DNA of 64,000 nucleotides from Chryseobacterium panacisoli (lineage in GTDB: Bacteria > Bacteroidota > Bacteroidia > Flavobacteriales > Weeksellaceae): contig NZ_VTRU01000003.1 in NCBI RefSeq assembly GCF_008274625.1, positions 1 to 64,000 of the forward strand, in the 5' to 3' direction. A model generated the notes under the pieces. The model worked only from the letters and a program-made list of their open reading frames with translations, ran no database searches and was not told where the DNA came from. A program made the position numbers and the translations under genes. Positions within the stretch are counted from its first letter, which is position 1, and each line of letters begins with the position of its first letter. This document shows positions 17,873-27,031 of the stretch, one piece after another.

Positions 17873-18820
17873 TTATTTCCCAAGAAACTCAATGGCTTTC
17901 CCTACAAAAGTATCATGATATTGATAGAAAGAAGCATGTCCCGAATCCGGAAAAATCACCAATTCTGCCTGATCTAAATTCTGAGCCATATTTTTAGCAT
18001 TCTGAACAGACACCGGAAGGTCATTTTCTCCATGAACTATCAGTACAGGTTTTTTGATCTTTTGTATTTCTGTAAGAGCACCAGCGTTAGGTTGAGCCCA
18101 GGCCAGTACAGCCGTAAATTGCGAATTTGAAGCAGCATCATTCAACGGAAGATCTCTGTCTGTGGTACGAAGCTGAACTCTTGCAAAAGATGCTTTTCCT
18201 TCTGCAATACTCTGAGTAGATTCTGTAAACCCAAATTTCAGGAAGGAAGCTTCAGGACTTAATCCCGCTGTTCCTGCAATAATATTAGGTAGATTAGACA
18301 ACCCGATTGCACCTTGCGGACCTGTTCCGGTTAAAATCACTTTATTAATCAGTGAAGGATGGGTCAGCACGATTCTCTGAGCAATAAACCCGCCCATGGA
18401 AAATCCCATGATATTCACTTTGTTCAAATTCAATGCATTGATAAAATCCACAGCATCATCGGCCATTGCCTGAACGGTATTGGGGGTAGTGCCTTTTGAA
18501 GAAGCAACTCCTTTATTGTCGAAGATAATTACTTTGTATTTTTTTGCCAGCCCATCTGTCACTGCTGGATCCCAGTCATCCATTGACCCACCCAATCCCG
18601 GCAGAAGCACCAATGGAATTCCATCATCTTTTCCTAAAACCCGGTACGCAATGGCATTTCCTTTTACGTTTATGAATTGGGTTTTGGCGGTTTGGTGATT
18701 CCTGTTTGGTATCTCCTGTACCGTGGGAGGCTCATTTTCCTCAGTGCAGGAAACTGTCACCACAGTAAAAAGAGTTAAGCATAATAGGCTAACGGCTGAG
18801 ATTTTTCTGATTGCTTTCAT
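17873..18820 (-). CDS. Alpha/beta hydrolase, predicted lipoprotein
   Basis: A 315-residue exported alpha/beta hydrolase. The signal sequence ends in a lipobox-like VTVSC (C25). The oxyanion region is VLLPGLGGS, the nucleophile elbow GFSMGG (S141), the acid lies in VHGENDLPVS and the His in DSGHASFYQ, so the triad looks complete. The substrate is unknown; esterase, haloperoxidase-like and lactonase activities are all possible. Monocistronic on the minus strand. Confidence 0.88.
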   Translation of the reverse strand: MKAIRKISAVSLLCLTLFTVVTVSCTEENEPPTVQEIPNRNHQTAKTQFINVKGNAIAYRVLGKDDGIPLVLLPGLGGSMDDWDPAVTDGLAKKYKVIIFDNKGVASSKGTTPNTVQAMADDAVDFINALNLNKVNIMGFSMGGFIAQRIVLTHPSLINKVILTGTGPQGAIGLSNLPNIIAGTAGLSPEASFLKFGFTESTQSIAEGKASFARVQLRTTDRDLPLNDAASNSQFTAVLAWAQPNAGALTEIQKIKKPVLIVHGENDLPVSVQNAKNMAQNLDQAELVIFPDSGHASFYQYHDTFVGKAIEFLGK

Positions 18821-18978
18821 TGTAGTTTATTTTTGTTTGATTATGGTGCAAACATAAAACACAAAAGCAGGTAGAACACTCAAAAGCTTTATCAACAAGA
18901 CATTTTAGGAATTCAATTAGACATTTCTGAAGGTGAAAATTACTAATGGAAAGGGTAAGATAATTTTTTTGAAACTTC

Positions 18979-19377
18979 TTAAGCCATTTTCAAGGTATGG
19001 AGCGTTTTCAATGCTTTTTCAGCATCTTCTTTTGCAATAAAAATATGATCATGGAAATAAGCGGCAACTACATTACAGCTGATATTCTGCTGTTTCAGTG
19101 CATTTGCAAAGGCTGCCGTGAGTCCTACAGCTTCCAGGGAAGAATGGATATTCAGAGTAATCCATGAAGCAATATAACTGTAAGTCTTACTCCATTCATC
19201 TGCAATCTCTTTTTTTAAAACAATAGTAACCGCTTCCACTTCCCGAAAGAAAAACAAAACCTTTTCTATATCCGGTATCTCACCGAGGTCTTCAACGGTA
19301 CAAAATACATATTCTCCGGGATTTAATACCGGTTCCATGTTCTGAAGCAGAACGTCCAGATCTTTTTCTCCTGTCAT
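18979..19377 (-). CDS. ACT-domain protein (two ACT-like domains)
   Basis: A 132-residue soluble protein built from two ACT-like halves: an N-terminal half containing GEYVFCTVEDLGEIPDIEKV and a C-terminal half containing SYIASWITLNIHSSLEAVGL and ending in VVAAYFHDHIFIAKEDAEKA. Such proteins bind amino acids and act in regulation; the target is unknown. The start at 19377 (MTGEKDLDVLL) removes a Cys-rich upstream extension that looks like leader. A long hairpin lies 56 bases upstream. Confidence 0.8.
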   Translation of the reverse strand: MTGEKDLDVLLQNMEPVLNPGEYVFCTVEDLGEIPDIEKVLFFFREVEAVTIVLKKEIADEWSKTYSYIASWITLNIHSSLEAVGLTAAFANALKQQNISCNVVAAYFHDHIFIAKEDAEKALKTLHTLKMA

Positions 19378-19432
19378 CTTTTTGAATACAAAACTAAGGC
19401 ATAGATTACAGCATCTGTTTATCAAATGATAA

Positions 19433-19471
19433 AAAACAAAAAAGAAGGCTGTACGCCTCCTTTTTTGTTTT
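19433..19471. terminator. Long T-flanked hairpin, bidirectional terminator
   Basis: A 17-bp stem with one mismatch (AAAACAAAAAAG plus AAGGC against GCCTC plus CTTTTTTGTTTT) and loop TGTAC. It most likely ends minus-strand transcripts arriving from the two-component operon. Confidence 0.6.
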
Positions 19472-19852
19472 GTAATTGTAACCTGTCAACTGAACCTCTT
19501 TATATGTATTTGTGTTTTTTTCATTTGGTTTTTTAAGAAGCCTGTTTAAGGTTATTCATTACTCCGTTTAATTTCATCGGTGTTTATTAATTTCATCATT
19601 TGTGTTTCCTATAACTATCGTTTATTACTTGTATAGTTATAATCATTTGTTGTTTTGTGTTATGAAATTTAAAACCTGAATAAGCTTTCTCATCTACTTT
19701 TTCATTACTTAAATTTCACAGTACAAAGGAACAACATTCCAAAATAAAATTCTCTATAAACCCCATCGATACATCTCGATTTGCTTATAGATATTTATCG
19801 ATGAACAAATTCTCTGACGATACAATAGAAGTGAAAAATATCCTACAAACCA
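19472..19852. other. 381-base region without a convincing gene
   Basis: Between the two-component operon and the hairpin at 19433. Only ORFs of up to 15 codons were found on the minus strand. It contains an 8-base inverted repeat ATAACTAT/ATAGTTAT (19611-19618 and 19633-19640), which could be a long 3' UTR element, a small RNA or an operator. Confidence 0.5.
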
Positions 19853-20506
19853 CTATAGTTTATGATGTGTTTTAATGAGGTCTACCAGCTCAACCATATT
19901 CTCTATCTTTAGTTTTTCAAAAATGTTTTTTTTGATGGTGCTTACTGTATTCTGTTTGATATTCAAGCTGTTTGAAATTTCCAGATTTCCATATCCTTCG
20001 GCATAGAGTTCTGCAATCTGCAGTTCCCGTTTGGTAAGGCTGTTGAGGGGGCTTATCAGATCCGGATTATACACAAGCTGCACCAAAAGATTTCTCAAAA
20101 GATCTGAAAAATATTCTCCTTTCTCTATAAAAGCTGTGATTGCTTCCCTTACCTCTTCCTCTTCGCTCAGCTTGCTCAGATAGCCGTTAGCACCCGCTTT
20201 AATAAATTTAAGGCCATGCAGATCTTCTTCAAGTCCTGTGAAAATCAAAACTTTAAGATCAGGATTTACACTTTTCATCTGGGGCAGAATATGCAGGCTG
20301 TTTCCGTCCGGAAAATGAGCATCAATGATAGCCATCTGAATGCCTTTTGATTCTATGAGCTCCAATACCTGATGTAAGGATGAAGTCTGATAAACTTTAG
20401 CATTGGGAACAATATCACTGATAACAATTTCCATTCCCTGGCGCACAATGCTGTGATCGTCTGCCAGCAGGAAAATGATTTCTTTATTTTGAATTGATGT
20501 TTCCAT
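19853..20506 (-). CDS. NarL/FixJ-type response regulator
   Basis: A 217-residue response regulator. The receiver domain (~10-130) has the acidic pair D16/D17, the phosphoacceptor D62 (MAIIDAHFPDG), T90 and K112. A LuxR-type helix-turn-helix fills ~150-215 (LTKRELQIAELYAEGYGNLE). Its start codon lies inside the 3' end of the kinase gene (23-base overlap), so the two are translationally coupled and form one two-component system. Target genes unknown. Confidence 0.93.
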   Translation of the reverse strand: METSIQNKEIIFLLADDHSIVRQGMEIVISDIVPNAKVYQTSSLHQVLELIESKGIQMAIIDAHFPDGNSLHILPQMKSVNPDLKVLIFTGLEEDLHGLKFIKAGANGYLSKLSEEEEVREAITAFIEKGEYFSDLLRNLLVQLVYNPDLISPLNSLTKRELQIAELYAEGYGNLEISNSLNIKQNTVSTIKKNIFEKLKIENMVELVDLIKTHHKL

Positions 20507-22217
20507 TATTATTAATATTTAAATTGATCCTGAATGTCACTTTCGTTCCTTTGTGCAGTTTACTTTCCACTGATATATCACCATCGAAAAGCTCTACGAT
20601 TTCCTTTACCAGGTTAAGTCCAAGTCCTGCCCCCAGATTATCTACCTCATCAGATACCATTCCCTGATAGTAAGGATCAAAAATTTTACCAAGATCAGAT
20701 TCTGATATACCTACTCCGGTATCTCCTACCATTGTAATCAGGGAAATTTGATTTTCTCCTATGGGTTCTGTGGACATCACGAGATCAATCTGACCGTTTT
20801 CTGTAAACTTATTGGCATTCCCCAGAATATTCATAAAAATCTGGTTGATTCTTATATTGTCAGAATAAACCACTATCTCTTCAGGAATTCTGTCTGTTAC
20901 CACAAACCTGTTGTTTCTGGTTTCCAGATAAGGAGTAATTACCTTCACAATAGAACTGATCTCATCTTTAAGATTGAAAACCGATTTTATAAGTTCTTTT
21001 TCAGCATTTTCATTTTTAGTGTATTCCAGGATCTGGTTAGATTGCAGAAGCAGAGTACTGTTGGTAAACTTGATCGATTTAAGATAATCCTTTATTGTTT
21101 CATCCTCAGTAGTTCTGTGGATCTTATCTATAAAAATATTGATAATTTTTAACGGAGATCTGAGATCGTGGCTCAGCATTCCCAGAATTCTATTTTTGAA
21201 ATTAAGGTTCTTTTTAATTTCTTTATTCGCAGCATTAAGTTTTTGTTCATATATAAATGCTACTCTTGTAAAATACATGATCAGAACAGATACAATAAAC
21301 ATTAGAATCATCAGTCCCAATACCAAGTAGGTCCTGATTCTGTTATTATTGGAACTCTGCTCGCTGTATTCCTTTTCCAGTTCTGTTTTAAAATCCTTAA
21401 TGGCGTTTTCGTAAACCTCTATCAGTCCGTTACTGTAAACAAGCAATTTACTGAAATTACTATAAAACTGCATATTGTTTTTCTGGTTTTGAGCGGCAAG
21501 CTGCTGCACCTTCTTTACTTCAGCGGCATAATGCTTATCCATAGACTTTATCGTGTTATCCATTTTGGATTTTACCTGAGAAAGATCTAGGGTTTTATTG
21601 TTGGTCATTGTAATTACCGTACTTTCCTTCTGAACATCCACTTTCCCTGTTACAGCATCTTTTAAACGGCCGAAGAAACCTTTCTTTTTAATAGTATCGG
21701 CATAAGTACGGGTCTGAATTTTCAGGTCTTCAAAGTCATTTTTATACTTTGCAGGTTCATACTGCTTATCTTCTATCTTTGCAGGCGGATTCAGAGAGGT
21801 CTGGTACACTGAATCGATCAATGTTTTCAGTTTTGCTGTTTTTACAGTATCCTGGCGATGAAGTGCCAAAGTCTTTTTCAGTCTGGGACTTGTATTTTCA
21901 TATTCACCAATTTTATCAAAATTGGTTTTAAGTTTTCTTAACGACTGGAAATATAACTGCAGCTCAGCATTATCCTGAGTAGCCATATATTTCTGAAGAT
22001 GTTCCTGGGCAGCTAGAAAATCTTTCCTCGAATTGTCTGTCAGCCCTCCCAGTGCACGGCTTTCCTCGAGCTGATCTTTAATAAACTTCAGCTTCTTCCC
22101 GTTGACAAATTCGTTATAAAAAAATATGGCGATAATGACCTGTATCAGTAAAATACAAAGGATCAAAGAGTAATGAACAACTTTTCTCAATTTAAAATTT
22201 AAGAATTTATATTTCAT
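20484..22217 (-). CDS. Membrane sensor histidine kinase
   Basis: A 577-residue kinase. Helix 1 (~15-35) and helix 2 (~296-318) bracket a ~260-residue periplasmic domain that is strongly helical and charged, with coiled-coil character. The cytoplasmic part has a HisKA domain with the phosphorylated His in MLSHDLRSPL (H350) and an ATPase domain with the N box (GNANKFTENG), G1 (GDTGVGIS) and G2 (GAGLGLNLVKE). It pairs with the overlapping NarL-type regulator. The stimulus is unknown. A TAnnTTTG element (CAAAGTTA on plus, 22332-22339) may be its promoter. Confidence 0.93.
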   Translation of the reverse strand: MKYKFLNFKLRKVVHYSLILCILLIQVIIAIFFYNEFVNGKKLKFIKDQLEESRALGGLTDNSRKDFLAAQEHLQKYMATQDNAELQLYFQSLRKLKTNFDKIGEYENTSPRLKKTLALHRQDTVKTAKLKTLIDSVYQTSLNPPAKIEDKQYEPAKYKNDFEDLKIQTRTYADTIKKKGFFGRLKDAVTGKVDVQKESTVITMTNNKTLDLSQVKSKMDNTIKSMDKHYAAEVKKVQQLAAQNQKNNMQFYSNFSKLLVYSNGLIEVYENAIKDFKTELEKEYSEQSSNNNRIRTYLVLGLMILMFIVSVLIMYFTRVAFIYEQKLNAANKEIKKNLNFKNRILGMLSHDLRSPLKIINIFIDKIHRTTEDETIKDYLKSIKFTNSTLLLQSNQILEYTKNENAEKELIKSVFNLKDEISSIVKVITPYLETRNNRFVVTDRIPEEIVVYSDNIRINQIFMNILGNANKFTENGQIDLVMSTEPIGENQISLITMVGDTGVGISESDLGKIFDPYYQGMVSDEVDNLGAGLGLNLVKEIVELFDGDISVESKLHKGTKVTFRINLNINNNGNINSK

Positions 22218-22896
22218 ATTTGTTTATCAGTTAAATTTATTTCCTGACTACATAAGTCCATGAGATATTAGCCTTCAACAATATACTATTATTTTCAACA
22301 ATTTCATAATAGCCGTATATCATCTTATTTGCAAAGTTAAATTAATTTTTGTCTTCTTATAATAATGAATATTTGACAAAACCCACATAATTTAATTTTT
22401 TTCTGTATCAAAATGCCATATAAATATTCAGTTTTATTTACGTAAATCCATTTTTTTATATCAATTGCAAAAGTTGGAGTTTTTTAAAAGATTCTGTATC
22501 TGCCTATTTTATTGTATCTAACGAATAACAAATAGTCAATGACATGTGAAAAAACAATAAATGACACTCATCATTTTAGTCATTTTGTAGGATCAGGATT
22601 CTCTTGCTGAACAAGTTTTTGTACCATTAAGTATTTCTACTAGATACCACAATTGGTCATTTACACTCTAAGAACATATACCCTCTTCTTTGTTACTTTG
22701 AAATGCTTATTAATAGTGCCCATTCAACGGGAAACCAGAATATGCACATGTACCGGCAGATTCGTCTCTACAGATAACTATCGCATAAGTGGTATTCGAT
22801 TATTGAAGACAAGCAGTGAGGGTACATTTCTACTTATTGTTGTCTTTACTTCTCTGTATCTCTTCAATACGATTATAAAAATAAAACAAATAACCT
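22218..22896. other. 679-base AT-rich intergenic region between divergent operons
   Basis: Separates the two-component operon (minus) from the flavoenzyme pair (plus). A minus-strand TATAACTTTG-like -7 element ends at 22332. I see no good plus-strand promoter motif and no credible coding sequence. The 87-codon ORF from 22653 overlaps the oxidase start and has no protein-like features. Confidence 0.5.
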
Positions 22897-24084
22897 ATGA
22901 TTACAGAAAACTATGACGTAATCGTCATTGGCGGAGGAGCAATAGGTCTGGCAACAGCCTATCACCTCGGTCAGCGCCAGGCTAAGACTTTGGTCCTGGA
23001 ACAATATACCTTTGTGAATCAGTTGGGCAGCTCTGCAGGAGTATCCCGCCAGTTCCGGATTCCTTATCCTGATGAATATATGGTACAAATGGCTTTGGAT
23101 TCCGAACCTTATTGGGATGAGCTTCAAAAAAAGACAGATACCCAATTGCTTGATAAAGTAGGCACACTCTGGTTTGGTGATCCTGAAGTACATTCCACCG
23201 AAGGAAATATTGCTGAAGCAGAAAAAGCTTTGGAGGGCTTAGGGGTTCCCTATACCAACTTAACTTCAAAGGAAATTGAAGAGCAATATCATTTCAAAAA
23301 CCTGCCGGCAAACTATGTCGGGCTGTTTCAGCCTGATGGGGCCAGCATTAATTTTAAAGCAACTATTGAAACGCTTCTAAGTCTTTGTCAGAAAGAAGAA
23401 ACCGTAGAGCTCAGAGAAAATTCTCCTGTACTTGAGATCAAACAAAACGGTGGCCTTTTTGAGCTTACCACACCCAACGGAATTTATATCGCCAAAAAAC
23501 TGGCCATTATTCCTGGACCCTACATCAACAGCGTTATCAATCTGCTTGATTTTAAAATAGAAGCCACTTACTGGAATATGTCTTCTGCTTATTTCAAAAA
23601 GACCGATCCTGCCATACAGTATCCAACCTGGTTTGTGTTCCAGAATGCAACGGGAGATAACGGTAATCAGTTTTACGGTTTTCCTTCCGTCGAATGGGAC
23701 CATCCGGAATATATCCGTGTAGCCCCGGATTTTGTCATCAAGCCTTTGGAAGAGCCCAATGACAGAACATTGATTCCGAACCCAAAGGAACTCGCCTATA
23801 CTTCCCAATGGATACAAAACCATATGACGGGCCTGAACACTGAACCGGAATATACCTCGACATGTCTTATCGCTTTAAGTACAATTCCCAATAAAGAATT
23901 ACTGATTGATTTTGCTCCTTCCTATGTACCTAACCATAAAAACATTGTGATTTATGCTACTGGATGGGCCGCAAAATTTACGCCTTTCCTAGGGAAAATC
24001 ATGTCTGATCTCGCATTAGACGGACATACCGATTTTGACATTACCCCTTTCCGATTAGGATATAAATATTTCTTAGCACTTTAA
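22897..24084 (+). CDS. FAD-dependent oxidoreductase, monomeric sarcosine oxidase/SolA-like
   Basis: A 395-residue DAO-superfamily flavoenzyme. The N-terminal dinucleotide fold is DVIVIGGGAIGLATAYHLG (7-25), and GSSAGVSRQFRIPY (44-57) matches the sarcosine oxidase/N-methyltryptophan oxidase signature. C323 (in TSTCLIALST) falls where these enzymes attach FAD covalently. It would oxidise a secondary or N-methyl amine to an imine with release of H2O2. The substrate is uncertain. It lies 14 bases before the second oxidase gene, probably one operon. Confidence 0.88.
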   Translation: MITENYDVIVIGGGAIGLATAYHLGQRQAKTLVLEQYTFVNQLGSSAGVSRQFRIPYPDEYMVQMALDSEPYWDELQKKTDTQLLDKVGTLWFGDPEVHSTEGNIAEAEKALEGLGVPYTNLTSKEIEEQYHFKNLPANYVGLFQPDGASINFKATIETLLSLCQKEETVELRENSPVLEIKQNGGLFELTTPNGIYIAKKLAIIPGPYINSVINLLDFKIEATYWNMSSAYFKKTDPAIQYPTWFVFQNATGDNGNQFYGFPSVEWDHPEYIRVAPDFVIKPLEEPNDRTLIPNPKELAYTSQWIQNHMTGLNTEPEYTSTCLIALSTIPNKELLIDFAPSYVPNHKNIVIYATGWAAKFTPFLGKIMSDLALDGHTDFDITPFRLGYKYFLAL

Positions 24085-24098
24085 AAAATTATAATACC

Positions 24099-25868
24099 AT
24101 GAATCAAAAAAACGTAAATAAAGACACACCGCTGTATCCGGGAATGCAGCCCGATCTGAAGGTAGAAGTTGCAATTATTGGCGCCGGAACTTCCGGACTA
24201 TACACCGCTTTCCGTTTGGTAACCGATCATAAGTATAAGGCTCATGAAGTACAGGTCTTCGATATGAGTGACAGATTGGGCGGAAGACTGGAATCGGTCG
24301 TTATGCCCGGAATGAATTTCTGGGGCGAACTGGGAGGAATGCGGTATCTGACTTCTCAGGAAATTGTAACCACATTGATCGAGGGTTATCCTTTGAAAGA
24401 AGATCCGAGCAAAAGAACACCTGTATTAAAAGACAAGATGACTCCTGTCCCATTCCCTATGGGAGAACCTGAAAAACTTCTGATGTATATCCGAAAAGAG
24501 CGTTTCAAACAGAATGCCTGGACAGAAGAACAGAAACATGACAACAAACTGATTACCCGCTATTATCTGAACGAAGGAGATGAAGGCTTCAGCTCTGACC
24601 AGCTATTCAATAAAATCATTTATAATGTTTTAATGGCAGATGCATGGGTGGCTGAAAACTATAAAGAACTGATTATTGCAGATCCCAATGGTTATGATTA
24701 CTCTTTCAAACTGACCAGCAGAGACTGGGATGCCATCAAACCAAGAATGGTTTACAATTTCCCCGGTTCTCCTTATGACAAACGTCTGGTAAATGATATC
24801 GGTTTCTGGAATTTAATCAAAGACCAGGTTTCTCAGGAAGGTTATGAATTTCTGGCCAATGCCGGAGGATATTATTCCAATACCATCAACTGGAATTCTG
24901 CTGAAGCATTTCCGTATATGGTAGGAGACTTTTCTGCCAATACTATCTACAAAACCATTGAAGAAGGATATGACAGCATTGCTTATGCAATTGCCAACGC
25001 TTATATGGAATATGAAGGAGCACGCATCTGGTCTGAAAATAAGCTGATTACTTTCACCAAAGACCATCATTTGATTGATACTCATAAATATGAACTTACT
25101 TTCCTGAATATACAAAGCAATACAACCTGGAAAGTGTATGCGAATTCCTTAGTATTAGGTATGCCAAGAAAATCCCTCGAACTTCTGGATCAGAATAATT
25201 TCTTTTTTGACGCTAACAGACATCAGGAACTGAACAAAAATATCCGTTCTATTATCATGGAGCCTGCATTTAAAATCCTGATGGGATTTGACCGTCCATG
25301 GTGGACAGATCTTGATATTTATTCCGGGCATTCCATTACGGATTTGCCTATGAGACAGTGCTACTATTTCGGTACTGATACTGAAAACGATAATTCAATG
25401 TTGCTGGGAAGTTATGGTGATATGGAAACGGAAACGTTCTGGAAAGCGCTTTCTGATGACAAAGTTCTGTTCAAAGTAAGAGCTAATAAGTCTACATCCA
25501 TGGAAGAATTACACAAATTTGATGACGTTCAGGCCACAGAATTCATGGTCAACGAATTGATAAACCAGCTGAAAGAATTACACGGTATCGATATTCCACA
25601 GCCTTATGTAACCTACTTCAGAGACTGGACAGATGATCCTTATGGTGCAGGATACCATGCCTGGAAAGCAGGTTTCTCCGTGAAAGATGTCATGCCTTAT
25701 ATGAGAAAACCACTGCTGGATGAGCAAATCCACATTATAGGGGAAGCCTATTCTGATCAGCAGGGCTGGGTGGAAGGTGCTTTCTGTGAAGCTGAAAAAA
25801 TGCTTCAGACCCATTTTAAATTAGACTGGCCATACTGGCTGGATCGTGAATATTATTTAGGATGGTAA
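24099..25868 (+). CDS. Flavin amine oxidase family protein (L-amino-acid oxidase-like)
   Basis: A 589-residue flavoprotein. The Rossmann motif VAIIGAGTSGLYTAFRL lies at ~27-43, an acidic strand end follows (VFDMSDRLGGRLES, the GGR motif), and a C-terminal FAD motif HIIGEAYSDQQGWVEGAFCE closes the cofactor pocket, as in L-amino-acid and monoamine oxidases. No signal peptide is seen. The catalysed reaction would yield a keto acid or aldehyde, ammonia and H2O2; the substrate is unknown. Same operon as the sarcosine-oxidase-like gene; a terminator follows. Confidence 0.88.
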   Translation: MNQKNVNKDTPLYPGMQPDLKVEVAIIGAGTSGLYTAFRLVTDHKYKAHEVQVFDMSDRLGGRLESVVMPGMNFWGELGGMRYLTSQEIVTTLIEGYPLKEDPSKRTPVLKDKMTPVPFPMGEPEKLLMYIRKERFKQNAWTEEQKHDNKLITRYYLNEGDEGFSSDQLFNKIIYNVLMADAWVAENYKELIIADPNGYDYSFKLTSRDWDAIKPRMVYNFPGSPYDKRLVNDIGFWNLIKDQVSQEGYEFLANAGGYYSNTINWNSAEAFPYMVGDFSANTIYKTIEEGYDSIAYAIANAYMEYEGARIWSENKLITFTKDHHLIDTHKYELTFLNIQSNTTWKVYANSLVLGMPRKSLELLDQNNFFFDANRHQELNKNIRSIIMEPAFKILMGFDRPWWTDLDIYSGHSITDLPMRQCYYFGTDTENDNSMLLGSYGDMETETFWKALSDDKVLFKVRANKSTSMEELHKFDDVQATEFMVNELINQLKELHGIDIPQPYVTYFRDWTDDPYGAGYHAWKAGFSVKDVMPYMRKPLLDEQIHIIGEAYSDQQGWVEGAFCEAEKMLQTHFKLDWPYWLDREYYLGW

Positions 25869-25903
25869 TCTTGAATATATAATAATTAAGATGATGTGTA
25901 CCC

Positions 25904-25940
25904 ATAAAGCTCCGGATTATTTCGGAGCTTTATTTTGTTT
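25904..25940 (+). terminator. Terminator of the flavoenzyme operon
   Basis: Perfect 11-bp stem ATAAAGCTCCG/CGGAGCTTTAT with an 8-base loop, followed by TTTGTTT. Confidence 0.85.
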
Positions 25941-26197
25941 ATTCATATTATAAAAAACCGTAACACACTCAATTTAAACACATTCAATTCATTTTATAAT
26001 TTTTTAACCAAAATATTTTATTGCAATATTCATTAATTTATTACATTTGCATAACCAGTTATATAATTGGTTGTTATGGAATGTACTATTAAGAAAAACC
26101 TACAGAAGATCAAGAAATGTTTTCCTTTTATTACTATTTGGGAATGGTTCGGGTAGAAAAAGTACAGGAACTTGGTTTAAAACAAAAAAACATAAAA
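25941..26197 (+). other. Upstream region of the panB operon
   Basis: AT-rich leader with the promoter and operator at 26021-26072. The reading frame is open from 26117, but the encoded residues do not look like PanB. Confidence 0.5.
26021..26072 (+). promoter_or_regulatory. Promoter with MarR-type operator for the panB operon
   Basis: TTG (26021-26023), 18 bases, then TACATTTG (26042-26049) form a Bacteroidota promoter. Just downstream, AACCAGTTAT/ATAATTGGTT (26053-26072) is a 20-base near-perfect palindrome placed over the expected start of transcription. Its size suits a MarR dimer, and a MarR-family gene is second in the operon, suggesting autorepression. Confidence 0.6.
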
Positions 26198-27016
26198 ATG
26201 TCAGTTCATAAAGAAGATAAAAAAAAGATTACCACGCTTCAATTAAAAAAAATGAAGCAGCAAGGAGAAAAAATAAGTGTTTTGACTGCTTATGATTATA
26301 CAACTGCAAAGATCATTGACGAAGCAGGAATTGATGTAATCATTGTGGGAGATAGTGCATCCAATACAATGATTGGAAACCCAACCACATTAAGCATTAC
26401 CTTAGATCAGATGATCTATTATACAAAAGCAGTAGTGAATGGTACAAAAAGAGCTTTGGTGATCGCTGATATGCCATTTGGAACCGTATCTGGAAATCCT
26501 TTGAAATCTCTTGATGCAGCTATCCGTATGATGCAGGAAACGGGTGCGGATGCCATTAAAATTGAAGGTGGAGCAGAAATCAGGGAGGATGTAAAAAAAA
26601 TAATTGATGCCGGTATTCCTGTAATGGCTCATTTAGGGTTAATGCCTCAATCCATCAATAAATATGGAACGTATGCTGTAAGAGGAAAAGAAGAAGGCGA
26701 AGCAAAAAAACTTATAGAAGATTGCCAGTTAATGGAAGAATTGGGAGTATTTGGAATATTACTTGAAAAAATACCGGCTGATCTCGCTGCTCAAATTACT
26801 CAACAGATATCTATCCCGACAATAGGAATCGGTGCAGGTGCAGGGACAGACGGACAGGTACTGGTTATACAAGATGTAATGGGAATGAACAAAGATTTTT
26901 CACCCAAATTTTTAAGGCGGTATGCAGATCTGTATACTGTAATGACAGAAGCTGCACAGCATTACATAGATGATGTAAAAACAATGAATTTCCCTAACAA
27001 AACTGAGAGCTATTAA
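26198..27016 (+). CDS. panB: 3-methyl-2-oxobutanoate hydroxymethyltransferase
   Basis: A 272-residue TIM-barrel enzyme that makes ketopantoate from 2-ketoisovalerate and methylene-tetrahydrofolate, the first step of pantothenate/CoA synthesis. Family motifs are plain: SVLTAYDYTTAKIIDEAGID, VGDSASNTMIG, ADMPFGT, IKIEGG, PVMAHLGLMPQS and GIGAGAGTDGQVLV. The start at 26198 (MSVHKEDKK) gives normal family length; the upstream ATG at 26117 adds 27 atypical residues. Unusually, it heads an operon with a MarR-GNAT regulator, a DUF2000 protein and a thioesterase. Confidence 0.95.
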   Translation: MSVHKEDKKKITTLQLKKMKQQGEKISVLTAYDYTTAKIIDEAGIDVIIVGDSASNTMIGNPTTLSITLDQMIYYTKAVVNGTKRALVIADMPFGTVSGNPLKSLDAAIRMMQETGADAIKIEGGAEIREDVKKIIDAGIPVMAHLGLMPQSINKYGTYAVRGKEEGEAKKLIEDCQLMEELGVFGILLEKIPADLAAQITQQISIPTIGIGAGAGTDGQVLVIQDVMGMNKDFSPKFLRRYADLYTVMTEAAQHYIDDVKTMNFPNKTESY

Positions 27017-27031
27017 TAAAAAACTTGAAAT

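Noticed and set aside
22653..22916. 87-codon ORF upstream of the sarcosine-oxidase-like gene
   Set aside because: Overlaps the start of a clear gene, has no domain or protein-like pattern and no promoter or ribosome-site support.
23377..23823. 148-codon minus-strand ORF
   Set aside because: Antisense shadow inside the flavin oxidase gene.
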